A stretch of DNA of 5,493 bases from Tannerella sp. (GTDB lineage Bacteria > Bacteroidota > Bacteroidia > Bacteroidales > Tannerellaceae). Made by a program: the position numbers and the translations under genes. The stretch spans positions 1-5,493 of the forward strand of contig JAIRYY010000258.1 in the NCBI GenBank assembly GCA_031267485.1, given 5' to 3'. This document shows, in pieces, positions 1 to 5,493 of this stretch (position 1 is the stretch's first letter; each line of letters starts with the position of its first letter). The notes beneath the pieces were generated by a model that had not been told where the DNA came from, did no database searches, and worked only from the letters and a program-made list of their open reading frames with translations.

Positions 1-3000
1 ATATTGCCGTCGCCGGGGTTATTTTCCGACCGCCAGTAATTGGTCGCGACGCTGTAGAGATTACGTCCGCCGTTGTAGCGTTTCGTATAGCGCGCCTGCT
101 GATTGGCGATTTCATTCCCGTAGGAGCCTTGCAGCAGTATGCTCAGGTCGAAGTTTTTGAACGTGAATGTATTGGTCATGCCATACGTGAAATCCGGCTG
201 CGGATTGCCTATGATGGTACGGTCGTTTTCGTCAATTTTACCGTTCCCGTCCACATCGCGCACTTTCGGATCGCCGGGCGTGGTGCTGGGATGATGCGGA
301 TAGGCGTCTATCTCCTGCTGGTTGTTGAACACGCCATCGAAGACATATCCGAAGAAATTGCTCACCGGTTGCCCTACCTCGTACTTTGAAATCACGTCCC
401 ACTCGGTAAAATAGATTGGCGGATCGCCGGGCCCGGTGCTGATGATTTTGTTCCGGTTGAGCGACAGATTGAAATTGGTTGTCCACTCGAAATCCCCCGT
501 CAGGTTCCGGGAGGTGATTAAAAACTCGAATCCCTGATTCTGAATTTCGCCGATATTGGTCAGTTGTTGCGTAAACCCTGTTATTGCGGGTATGGGAACA
601 TTCAGCAACAAATCGGTCGTACGCGAGTAGTAATAATCCGCCTCCAGGTAAATGCGGTTATTGAACAGGCCGCTGTTCAAGCCGAAATCGAACTGCTTTG
701 TTTTCTCCCACCGCAGCGAGGGATTGGAACCCGTACTCGGAAACAGTCCGCTTGTAACGCTGTTGCCCCATGCATACTGTTTTTTGTCCAGCAAAGCGAT
801 AGCGCCGTAGTTGGGAATCTGATTGTTTCCCGTTACGCCGTAGCTGGCGCGCAGTTTCAGGGACGAGAGCCAGTCAACGTTGCGGAGGAAACCCTCTTCA
901 TTCACTTTCCATGCCACCGAAGCCGAAGGAAAGTAACCCCATTTGTTGTCTGTGCCGAAACGCGAACTGCCGTCGCGGCGGATGGTAGCCGTCAGCAGGT
1001 ATTTGTTGGCGAGCGAATAATTCACGCGGCCGATTTGCGACAGCAGGCTCCATTCCTGCGCGTCGCTGACGCTATTGGACGGCGTGCCTGCGTTTAGCGT
1101 GTGCACCAGGTCGTTGGGGAAACCGGTCGACTGCTGCAGCGTGCTTTCGTAATGATTCTTCTGGGCGGTATAGCCAATCATGGCGTTGACGGAGTGAATC
1201 CCGAAAACATGGTTGTACGACAGGATGTTCTCCGATATCCAGTCGTCGGTCTGATCGGTAGTAATGATGCCTTCCGCAGGCGCATAGGTGGATAATCCCC
1301 AGTTTGTGCCTTCGTTCCGGTAGTATCCCGACCGGTTTGTCATGTACGTGCCGCTCAGGGATGTTTTAAATGTAAAATCCCGGAGGAACGAAATCTCCAC
1401 AAAGCCGCTTGCCATCATATTCAGGCGATTGCCGTACACATCCGTCTCGCGGGTCATGGCATAAGGATGCCATAGCTGCACGTCGTATGGCGCGAATCTG
1501 TTCCACGTCGATTCGGGGTCGCGATAGCTCAGAGTGCCATTCTCCGTATAAAGGGGAAATATCGGGTCGTTCTGCAGGGAAAGGCTCACCACGTCGGACT
1601 TGCCGGTCGTTCCGTAGATGCGGTCATCCACTTTCGACAGCGAGAGGTTCAATCCCGTTTTAATGAAGTCCGTCACCTGATAGGTTACGTTTGAACGTAC
1701 CGTGAAGCGTTGAAACCTGGAGTTGTCGACCACGCCCTCCTGCGAAAGATAATTACCCGATAGCATATAGGTGGATTTGGACGTGCCTCCCGTCATGGAC
1801 AGCCGGAAATTGTCGCTGTTGGCGTCGCGGAATGTCACATCCTGCCAGTCCGTCGTGGCAAACGATCCCGGACTGTCAATAAACTCCTGGGGTATTCCGC
1901 GGCTGCCCGGCGAGTCGGTAAGCTGATGCCCCGGCGTCTTCATCCACTCGTTGTCGTGTGCGGCCACCCAGTAATCAATAAATTCCTGCGCATTCATGAG
2001 TTCCACTTTCCGCACAACCTGCTGCAATCCTCTCTCGTAGCTGAAATCGATTTTCGGCTTACCCTCCTTACCCGATTTGGTCGTGATAATCACTACTCCG
2101 TTGGCTCCGCGGGATCCATAAATGGCAGCCGACGAAGCATCTTTCAGGATTTCTATTGACGCGACATCCGCGGGATTAATAGCGCTCATCGGATTAAAAT
2201 TATTGTTCGAAAGATCGACGCCCGTCGAAGTGGTAATCTTCGTCGGCGAATAATCGCCCATCGGAATCCCGTCAATCACGTATAACGGCGAGACGCCGGC
2301 GTTGATGGTGGACACGCCTCTCACCTTAATGGTGGGAGCGCTGCCGGGAGCGCCCTGCGTTTGCTGTATCTGCACGCCCGCCACCTGGCCGGCCAGCGAC
2401 GACATCACGTTCGTGTTCGAGCGTTCCTTGAGGTGCTCGCTCGTCAGTGACGAGACGGCCCCCGTCAAATCGCTTTTCCTGACCGTTCCGTATCCCACGA
2501 CGACTACCTCTTCGAGGACTTCGGCGTCCTCAAGCAGCAGGACATCCACCGTCGTCCGTTCCCGGACGGCAATCTCCTGCGTCACGTAACCGATGTAGGA
2601 GATTCTAATGACCGCGTTGTCGGGGACATTGCTGAGGACGAAATTCCCGTCCATGTCCGTGACGGCGCCGTTTGTTGTGCCATTGACCGTGACGTTGGCG
2701 CCGGCAACGGGGCCGGTTTCATCCCGGACCACGCCGGTGAGCGTGCGCGTCTGCTGAACAGCGGGATCGGGCGACGCAACGGGCGCCTTCTCCTTCGAGA
2801 TGATAATCTGACGGTCGGAAATGTAATACCGGTTGTCCGTACCGGCGAAAAGACGCTCCAGAATCGTTTCTATCTTTTCGTCGCGGACGTGGATGGAAAC
2901 TTTCCGGTTGAGATCAATCGAGTTATCCAGATAAAAGAAAATAAATTCACTTTTCTGTTCTATTTCATGGATAATACCCTTTAAGGTATGGTTATCATAC

Positions 3001-3146
3001 TCCATGGTGAGAAAAACTTCCTGCGAGTATGATTTGCTTGCAAAACAGGTCGCTATTCCCATTAGAATAAATAACAGGCAACATTTCATAATACGGATTA
3101 ATTTTTTTTTGGCTTGTAAAAAGCCATAAATCTCATTCTTTTTCAT
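1..3146 (-). CDS. SusC-like TonB-dependent outer-membrane receptor with STN domain (C-terminus cut by window edge)
   Basis: This protein imports an oligosaccharide or similar nutrient across the outer membrane using TonB energy, normally with a SusD-type lipoprotein. The reading frame is open from ATG at 3146 to the left edge (1048 codons); SusC proteins with STN are usually about 1100 residues, so only the last part of the barrel is missing. Domains in order: signal peptide about 1-42 (hydrophobic core CCLLFILMGIATCFA); STN domain about 43-118; CarboxypepD_reg-like beta-sandwich about 134-200; the family linker EEVVVVGYGT at 212-221; plug about 225-355 with IKVRG (273-277), YVIDGIP (289-295) and LKDASSAAIYGSRGANGVV from about 334; then a barrel with SLRASYGVTGNNQIPNYG and, at the edge, NYWRSENNPGDGN. 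The STN domain marks receptors that signal to a FecR anti-sigma factor, and such a gene lies just upstream. The start at 3146 is preferred because it supplies the long basic n-region usual in this family; Met20 (3089) is an alternative. The substrate cannot be read from the sequence. Confidence 0.96.
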   Translation of the reverse strand, partial: MKKNEIYGFLQAKKKLIRIMKCCLLFILMGIATCFASKSYSQEVFLTMEYDNHTLKGIIHEIEQKSEFIFFYLDNSIDLNRKVSIHVRDEKIETILERLFAGTDNRYYISDRQIIISKEKAPVASPDPAVQQTRTLTGVVRDETGPVAGANVTVNGTTNGAVTDMDGNFVLSNVPDNAVIRISYIGYVTQEIAVRERTTVDVLLLEDAEVLEEVVVVGYGTVRKSDLTGAVSSLTSEHLKERSNTNVMSSLAGQVAGVQIQQTQGAPGSAPTIKVRGVSTINAGVSPLYVIDGIPMGDYSPTKITTSTGVDLSNNNFNPMSAINPADVASIEILKDASSAAIYGSRGANGVVIITTKSGKEGKPKIDFSYERGLQQVVRKVELMNAQEFIDYWVAAHDNEWMKTPGHQLTDSPGSRGIPQEFIDSPGSFATTDWQDVTFRDANSDNFRLSMTGGTSKSTYMLSGNYLSQEGVVDNSRFQRFTVRSNVTYQVTDFIKTGLNLSLSKVDDRIYGTTGKSDVVSLSLQNDPIFPLYTENGTLSYRDPESTWNRFAPYDVQLWHPYAMTRETDVYGNRLNMMASGFVEISFLRDFTFKTSLSGTYMTNRSGYYRNEGTNWGLSTYAPAEGIITTDQTDDWISENILSYNHVFGIHSVNAMIGYTAQKNHYESTLQQSTGFPNDLVHTLNAGTPSNSVSDAQEWSLLSQIGRVNYSLANKYLLTATIRRDGSSRFGTDNKWGYFPSASVAWKVNEEGFLRNVDWLSSLKLRASYGVTGNNQIPNYGAIALLDKKQYAWGNSVTSGLFPSTGSNPSLRWEKTKQFDFGLNSGLFNNRIYLEADYYYSRTTDLLLNVPIPAITGFTQQLTNIGEIQNQGFEFLITSRNLTGDFEWTTNFNLSLNRNKIISTGPGDPPIYFTEWDVISKYEVGQPVSNFFGYVFDGVFNNQQEIDAYPHHPSTTPGDPKVRDVDGNGKIDENDRTIIGNPQPDFTYGMTNTFTFKNFDLSILLQGSYGNEIANQQARYTKRYNGGRNLYSVATNYWRSENNPGDGN

Positions 3147-3157
3147 ACTTTTGTTGA

Positions 3158-3241
3158 TGATTTAAGTTGGTAAATAATATTCGTACTGATTCTAAATCGC
3201 AGGCCGGATGATATTTGCGGTATTGTCCGGCCATTTTTTTT
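3158..3241 (+). ncRNA. Candidate cis-antisense small RNA opposite the susC leader
   Basis: The plus-strand terminator at 3202-3241 has no plus-strand gene in front of it, so it should end a non-coding transcript. TACTTTTG at 3146-3153 fits the -7 box TAnnTTTG and would start an RNA of about 80-85 nt near 3158, complementary to the untranslated leader of susC. By recollection, Bacteroides PUL loci with sigma/anti-sigma pairs often carry antisense RNAs of this kind between the anti-sigma and susC genes (DonS type), which repress the receptor operon. The weak point is that no TTTG -33 box lies 19-21 nt before this -7 box, so the start is a guess. Confidence 0.42.
3202..3241 (+). terminator. Intrinsic terminator acting on plus-strand transcripts, inside the fecR-susC gap
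   Basis: GGCCGGATGATA (3202-3213) pairs with TATTGTCCGGCC (3221-3232) around the 7-nt loop TTTGCGG, giving a 12-bp stem with two G-U wobbles, followed by A and eight T (3234-3241). As minus-strand RNA the wobbles become A-C mismatches, the stem drops to a 7-bp core, and the hairpin is preceded by A rather than followed by U. The structure is therefore built for the plus strand, antisense to susC, and is not a good terminator for fecR. Confidence 0.7.
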
Positions 3242-3249
3242 GTGTTTTG

Positions 3250-3283
3250 GTTCATTGTGTTTCACGGTCCCATAATGTTCATT
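3250..3283 (-). promoter_or_regulatory. Paired AATGAAC motifs upstream of susC
   Basis: The minus strand carries AATGAAC at 3283-3277 and at 3256-3250, 27 nt apart, in the fecR-susC gap. GAAC is typical of ECF -35 elements in other bacteria, and this gap is where the cognate sigma would bind to drive susC. No convincing -10 partner was recognised, so this is only a candidate site. Confidence 0.2.
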
Positions 3284-3287
3284 TTTT

Positions 3288-4496
3288 TTAGGGTTTGACA
3301 TTTATTTCATATACGTTTTCGCCGGTTTTCGTGATGATGATCGGGGCGGTTTTTTCGAGCGTGCACAGGACTTCGTCCATATCTTCCTTCAAATCAAATT
3401 TGCCACTGCAGGTAAGGCTGCCGACTTTTTCGTTCCACTGGAATGTGACGCCGTAGTATCCGGACAGTTTCCGGAGCACTTCGCTTAGCTGTTGCTGCCG
3501 GAAAGGGTAATAGCCGTCTTTCCATGCGATATAGTCCGCCGCGTCCACGGGTATGATAGCAGACTTGCTTGTCAGGCTGTTATACGAAAACATCTGGTTG
3601 GGCGCGAGAACGTTCCTGTTTCCGTTCAGCTCGACTTCCACTTTGCCGCTGACAAGGACGACTTCCGCGCCGGATTCGTTCCCGTAAGCTTTCACGTTGA
3701 AAGTCGTGCCGAGCACTTTTACATCCATGTTGCCGGTCTTCACGATGAAGGGACGTTTTTCGTCTTTCGCCACGTCAAGGTATATTTCACCCTCGACGAA
3801 CAGTTCGCGGCGTTTTTTATCAAACGCGACGGGATAGACAACCCGCGAGCCGGAATTAATCCACACGCGCGTACCGTCATTAAAAGTGATGGTGGAACGT
3901 TTGCCCGGCGGCACAATCAACTGGTTATACGCCGGTTCCTCGCTTTTTGCCTCTTCTTCGATAATCCGGCCGGAGTTGATGTTGACCTGTCCGGATTCGT
4001 TATAGTCAACTTGCGTGTCCTTCCCGTCAATCGTGATTTTCCGGTTGCCCGACAGGACAAGCTGTACCTGTCCGGATTCGTTGTCCGCCCTTTGTTCAAA
4101 AGACTTCATCAATGCCTGATAATCCGTTTTGTCCTGCTGTTGCGCAAAGCGGACGTACCATCCGGCGGCGAGCAGGAGGCAAATGGAAGCGGCGATGCCC
4201 GTGGCCGTACGAAGATATCGAACGTGTCGCCGGTCGTGTTGCCGGTTCTGCCGGTCGATTCTTTTCCAGAGCGTTTCGACGCTTTCGTGCGGAAGCTCCT
4301 TTTTTGTATCGCAACGCTGCCTGACGCTGTGCAACATGTCGCGCGCAACATCCATTTCCGCGGCCAGCGCCGGTGATTTGTCGCGGAGGCTGTTCCAGAA
4401 AGCCAGGCTTTCCGTCGTCGGATACAGTTCCGAGCGCAGGAAATAGTCGTCCCTTAACAGTTCCTCTGCCGTGTATTTTGTGTAATTTATATCCAT
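3288..4496 (-). CDS. FecR-family anti-sigma factor (inner-membrane, periplasmic sensor domain)
   Basis: The protein is predicted to hold the neighbouring ECF sigma factor inactive and release it when the STN domain of the SusC receptor signals through the periplasm. It is 402 residues from ATG 4496, the usual size for Bacteroidetes FecR proteins. It has a cytoplasmic N-terminal part of about 95 residues, one membrane helix at about 96-115 (GIAASICLLLAAGWYV), a FecR domain at about 190-290 (LIVPPGKRSTITFNDGTRVW, then VEGEIYLDV and VLGTTFNVKAY) and a C-terminal DUF4974-type domain at about 325-400 (PFRQQQLSEVLRKLSGYYGV). The Gly-Thr in VLGTTFNV (263-264) corresponds by recollection to the autocleavage site of Pseudomonas FoxR; whether this protein is cleaved is unknown. 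The frame extends upstream to a GTG at 4547, but MDINYTKYTAEELL is the natural family start, with an A/G-rich stretch before it. It lies 79 nt after the sigma gene and is probably cotranscribed with it. It contains a duplicated 17-nt sequence encoding NESGQV. Confidence 0.93.
   Translation of the reverse strand: MDINYTKYTAEELLRDDYFLRSELYPTTESLAFWNSLRDKSPALAAEMDVARDMLHSVRQRCDTKKELPHESVETLWKRIDRQNRQHDRRHVRYLRTATGIAASICLLLAAGWYVRFAQQQDKTDYQALMKSFEQRADNESGQVQLVLSGNRKITIDGKDTQVDYNESGQVNINSGRIIEEEAKSEEPAYNQLIVPPGKRSTITFNDGTRVWINSGSRVVYPVAFDKKRRELFVEGEIYLDVAKDEKRPFIVKTGNMDVKVLGTTFNVKAYGNESGAEVVLVSGKVEVELNGNRNVLAPNQMFSYNSLTSKSAIIPVDAADYIAWKDGYYPFRQQQLSEVLRKLSGYYGVTFQWNEKVGSLTCSGKFDLKEDMDEVLCTLEKTAPIIITKTGENVYEINVKP
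3985..4082. repeat. 17-nt direct repeat inside fecR
   Basis: ACCTGTCCGGATTCGTT occurs identically at 3985-4001 and 4066-4082, exactly 81 nt (27 codons) apart and in the same frame. It encodes NESGQV twice (residues 139-144 and 166-171) in the periplasmic stretch between the membrane helix and the FecR core. Recombination between the copies would delete 27 residues without breaking the frame. Confidence 0.7.
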
Positions 4497-4498
4497 TT

Positions 4499-4527
4499 CC
4501 GTATCTCTTTTTAAAGGAAGATACCGG
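4499..4527 (-). promoter_or_regulatory. Hairpin next to the fecR start codon
   Basis: In the minus-strand RNA, GTATCT (4524-4519) pairs with AGATAC (4506-4501) around a 12-nt loop. CC (4527-4526) can extend the stem with GG (4500-4499) past one bulged base. The stem ends two bases before the fecR ATG (4496-4494), so it could limit ribosome access and tune anti-sigma level against sigma level. The stem is modest and could be chance. Confidence 0.3.
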
Positions 4528-4536
4528 CGATGTATT

Positions 4537-4556
4537 TTTCTACTCACTTTCTACTC
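4537..4556 (-). repeat. Two tandem copies of GAGTAGAAA, 11-nt period
   Basis: TTTCTACTC occurs on the plus strand at 4537-4545 and 4548-4556, so the minus strand reads GAGTAGAAA twice, one helical turn apart. It lies in the sigma-fecR gap. No function is assigned; it could be a small duplication or a protein-binding pair. Confidence 0.5.
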
Positions 4557-4575
4557 GCCAAATGGATTTTTTTTT

Positions 4576-5142
4576 TCAACCCCGCATGCTAAAATGTTCT
4601 CTGATTTTCCGGAGCGCGCGCTGCAGGAGGTTTTGCGCAGACTGGTAATTCAGCGTCATCAAACTGCAGATTTCATCCCACTGCATTTCCTGCAGGAAGC
4701 GGTAGTAGATGATTTCTTTCTGGCGGGGACTGAGAACTGCAAGGTATTTCTTAATCATTTCCTGTTGCAGCACGGTCTGTTCGAGGTCGATATACTCATC
4801 CTCGACAGTCGGTTCAAGCAGGAACGGCGCCTCTTCCTCCCCGTCATAACCGTATTTATTATTGTTCTGCAAATGCCGAAGCAATCTGTTCCTGAGCGCC
4901 GCGAAAAGATAGACTTTCACATTGTCGGGCGTGACAAGACGGCGTCTGTTCCGGTAAAGATGCGTAAAAACGTCATGGATACAGTCCTTTACGTCTTCGC
5001 CGTCGGATGTAAAGTGTAGTCCGTACCGGTATAGACTTTGGATGTATTTCGTGTATAGCCAACCGTAAGCCTCATTATCTCCCGCCACGAACCGGCTCCA
5101 CTGCATTTTGCTCTCTTCCTGACTTATCATAGATTTTCTCAT
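4576..5142 (-). CDS. ECF-type RNA polymerase sigma factor (sigma-70 family, FecI/Bacteroidetes type)
   Basis: This is an extracytoplasmic-function sigma factor that would direct RNA polymerase to the receptor operon when freed by the adjacent FecR protein. From ATG 5142 it is 188 residues, with region 2 at about 24-92 (YGWLYTKYIQSLYRYGLHF, DVKDCIHDVF, VKVYLFAALRNRLLRHL) and region 4 at about 126-184 (LAVLSPRQKEIIYYRF, then a helix-turn-helix from about 153 to 178, QNLLQRALRKIREHF). Regions 1 and 3 are absent, as expected for ECF factors. The start is uncertain. TTG 5157 overlaps the presumed -7 box and is unlikely. ATG 5142 would sit only about 8 nt after the predicted transcription start. 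ATG 5130 is also possible. ATG 5106 (176 residues) has the best Shine-Dalgarno-like stretch, AGGAAGAGAG, and still keeps the conserved WSRFVAGD motif. It is the first gene of the minus-strand cluster. Confidence 0.94.
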   Translation of the reverse strand: MRKSMISQEESKMQWSRFVAGDNEAYGWLYTKYIQSLYRYGLHFTSDGEDVKDCIHDVFTHLYRNRRRLVTPDNVKVYLFAALRNRLLRHLQNNNKYGYDGEEEAPFLLEPTVEDEYIDLEQTVLQQEMIKKYLAVLSPRQKEIIYYRFLQEMQWDEICSLMTLNYQSAQNLLQRALRKIREHFSMRG

Positions 5143-5154
5143 GGAATAATATTG

Positions 5155-5186
5155 CAAAAGTATGAAATGTTTTCCTCAAATCCAAA
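5155..5186 (-). promoter_or_regulatory. Bacteroides-type promoter of the sigma factor gene
   Basis: Reading on the minus strand, TTTG (5186-5183), a 20-nt spacer and TACTTTTG (5162-5155) match the Bacteroides primary-sigma consensus TTTG / TAnnTTTG with normal spacing. Transcription would begin near 5150, just before the candidate sigma start codons. This suggests housekeeping transcription of the regulator, although autoregulation is not excluded. Confidence 0.65.
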
Positions 5187-5203
5187 AATTATCAATACCT
5201 TTG
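5171..5203 (+). promoter_or_regulatory. Divergent Bacteroides-type promoter toward the hsdM stub
   Basis: TACCTTTG at 5196-5203 is a full match to the -7 consensus TAnnTTTG. The -33 element is weaker, TTTC at 5171-5174 with a 21-nt spacer. The predicted start near 5209 leaves an A/T-rich leader of about 44 nt before ATG 5253 with no clear Shine-Dalgarno sequence. The -33 boxes of this promoter and the sigma promoter each lie within the other's spacer, so polymerase could not occupy both at once. Confidence 0.5.
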
Positions 5204-5252
5204 CGCTTAAAATCAAAAGAAAAAAGTTTTGTATAAAATAGCCGAGTTTATT

Positions 5253-5357
5253 ATGACCAAAGAACAGGAACATACAGAGCTATACCGCGCTATCCTGCAA
5301 ATAACCAACGTTTTGCGGGGGAGTGTGGACGGTTTGGATTCAGAAAGTCGTCGATGA
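5253..5357 (+). pseudogene. Remnant of a type I restriction-modification methyltransferase gene (hsdM 5' end)
   Basis: The frame runs from ATG 5253 to TGA 5355-5357, 34 codons. Residues 3-29 include TELYRAILQITNVLRGSVDG followed by LD. This fits the N-terminal HsdM_N helix of EcoR124I-type HsdM, recalled as AELHRQIWQIANDVRGSVDG followed by WDFK. Shared positions include E-L, R, I, Q-I, N, R-G-S-V-D-G and D. After Asp29 the family continuation (FKxYVLGxLFYRxISE) is absent from all three forward frames and the frame soon stops. The family is about 500 residues, so this is a 5' stub joined to other DNA at roughly 5337-5345, not a simple frameshift. A promoter-like sequence (5171-5203) precedes it, so the stub may still be transcribed. 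Methyltransferase function is excluded, since the SAM-binding and NPPF/NPPY motifs are missing. The homology rests on memory of the family, not on a search. Confidence 0.6.
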
Positions 5358-5493
5358 CTATGCGGATTGCTCCGGGCTTTTTATCGGCAAATACGCCGAA
5401 ACGTACCTCTGCCGGGGCGCACCGGCAGCCCTGAGTTTATTCCCCGCCCTCGGCGGGAAGGTTGCCACGTGTGCGGAAAATCTCTTGCTCACT
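5305..5493 (+). CDS. Unrecognised partial reading frame, open to the right edge
   Basis: One base out of phase with the hsdM stub, this frame is open for 63 codons after a TAA at 5302-5304 and continues past the window. The only start-like codon seen is GTG 5323. From 5335 it encodes WIQKVVDDYADCSGLFIGKY, then AETYLCRGAPAALSLFPALG and GKVATCAENLLLT. The balance of acidic, basic and hydrophobic residues, with three cysteines, looks like genuine coding sequence; the alternative plus frame is rich in Arg and Pro and looks like a shadow. I do not recognise the family. It may be the interior of a second gene whose start was replaced by the hsdM fragment, or a gene starting at GTG 5323. A single-base deletion in the G5 run (5317-5321) or the T3 run (5333-5335) would fuse it to the hsdM start, but the fused product does not read as HsdM. 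Confidence 0.4.

Noticed and set aside
564..1097. Plus-strand frame of 177 codons opposite susC
   Set aside because: It lies inside the receptor barrel sequence on the other strand, where the minus frame gives continuous SusC motifs; it has no recognisable domain.
3492..4376. Plus-strand frame of 294 codons opposite fecR
   Set aside because: It is fully antisense to a clear FecR gene, has no family motifs, and its composition (many Arg, His, Val, Phe) is that of a reverse-strand shadow.
4497..4547. GTG at 4547 as the fecR start
   Set aside because: It would add 17 basic residues not typical of the family; the ATG at 4496 gives the usual N-terminus.
4567..4576. T10 run at the end of the sigma gene as a terminator
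   Set aside because: On the coding strand this is an A-run after the stop, with no preceding stem, so it does not terminate sigma transcription.
5143..5157. TTG at 5157 as the sigma factor start
   Set aside because: It overlaps the predicted -7 box (5155-5162), so it would lie upstream of the transcription start.
5347..5358. Near-palindrome GTCGTCGATGAC close to the hsdM junction as a recombination site
   Set aside because: It has a mismatched central pair, no second copy in the window, and is explained by the codons for VVDD.
5438..5459. GC-rich hairpin CCCGCC-CTC-GGCGGG as a terminator
   Set aside because: No T-run follows it and it lies within an open coding-like frame (LFPALGGK).

Overview
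The window looks like chromosomal DNA of a Bacteroidales bacterium (Bacteroides, Parabacteroides or a close relative). The evidence is an ECF sigma factor / FecR-type anti-sigma / STN-carrying SusC gene set and promoter boxes of the Bacteroides type (TTTG, then TAnnTTTG). Shine-Dalgarno sequences are weak or absent at most starts. The genus cannot be fixed from the sequence alone.

Layout from right to left. Three minus-strand genes form a trans-envelope signalling and uptake locus. An ECF sigma-70 factor (about 4576-5142) is followed after 79 nt by a membrane-spanning FecR-like anti-sigma factor (3288-4496). After a further 141 nt comes a SusC-like TonB-dependent outer-membrane receptor (start 3146) whose C-terminus runs off the left edge; 1048 codons lie in the window. 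The receptor has the N-terminal STN domain that contacts FecR proteins. The inferred circuit is: substrate binding by SusC is relayed through STN to FecR, the sigma factor is released, and susC and downstream genes are switched on. A susD-like partner and hydrolases would be expected beyond position 1 but are not visible, so the substrate is unknown.

The fecR-susC gap holds a perfect 12-bp hairpin followed by eight T, which works as an intrinsic terminator only for PLUS-strand transcription, antisense to the susC leader. This layout resembles the cis-antisense small RNAs reported for Bacteroides polysaccharide-utilisation loci (DonS type) and is the best candidate here for an unannotated regulator.

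To the right of the sigma gene a divergent plus-strand promoter interleaves with the sigma promoter. It leads into a 34-codon reading frame whose first ~29 residues match the N-terminus of type I restriction-modification methyltransferase HsdM (EcoR124I type). It then loses the family sequence and stops, so it looks like an hsdM remnant joined to unrelated DNA. A second, unrecognised frame overlaps it and stays open to the right edge.

No gap between genes exceeds 141 nt. No tRNA, rRNA, CRISPR array or complete mobile element was seen.
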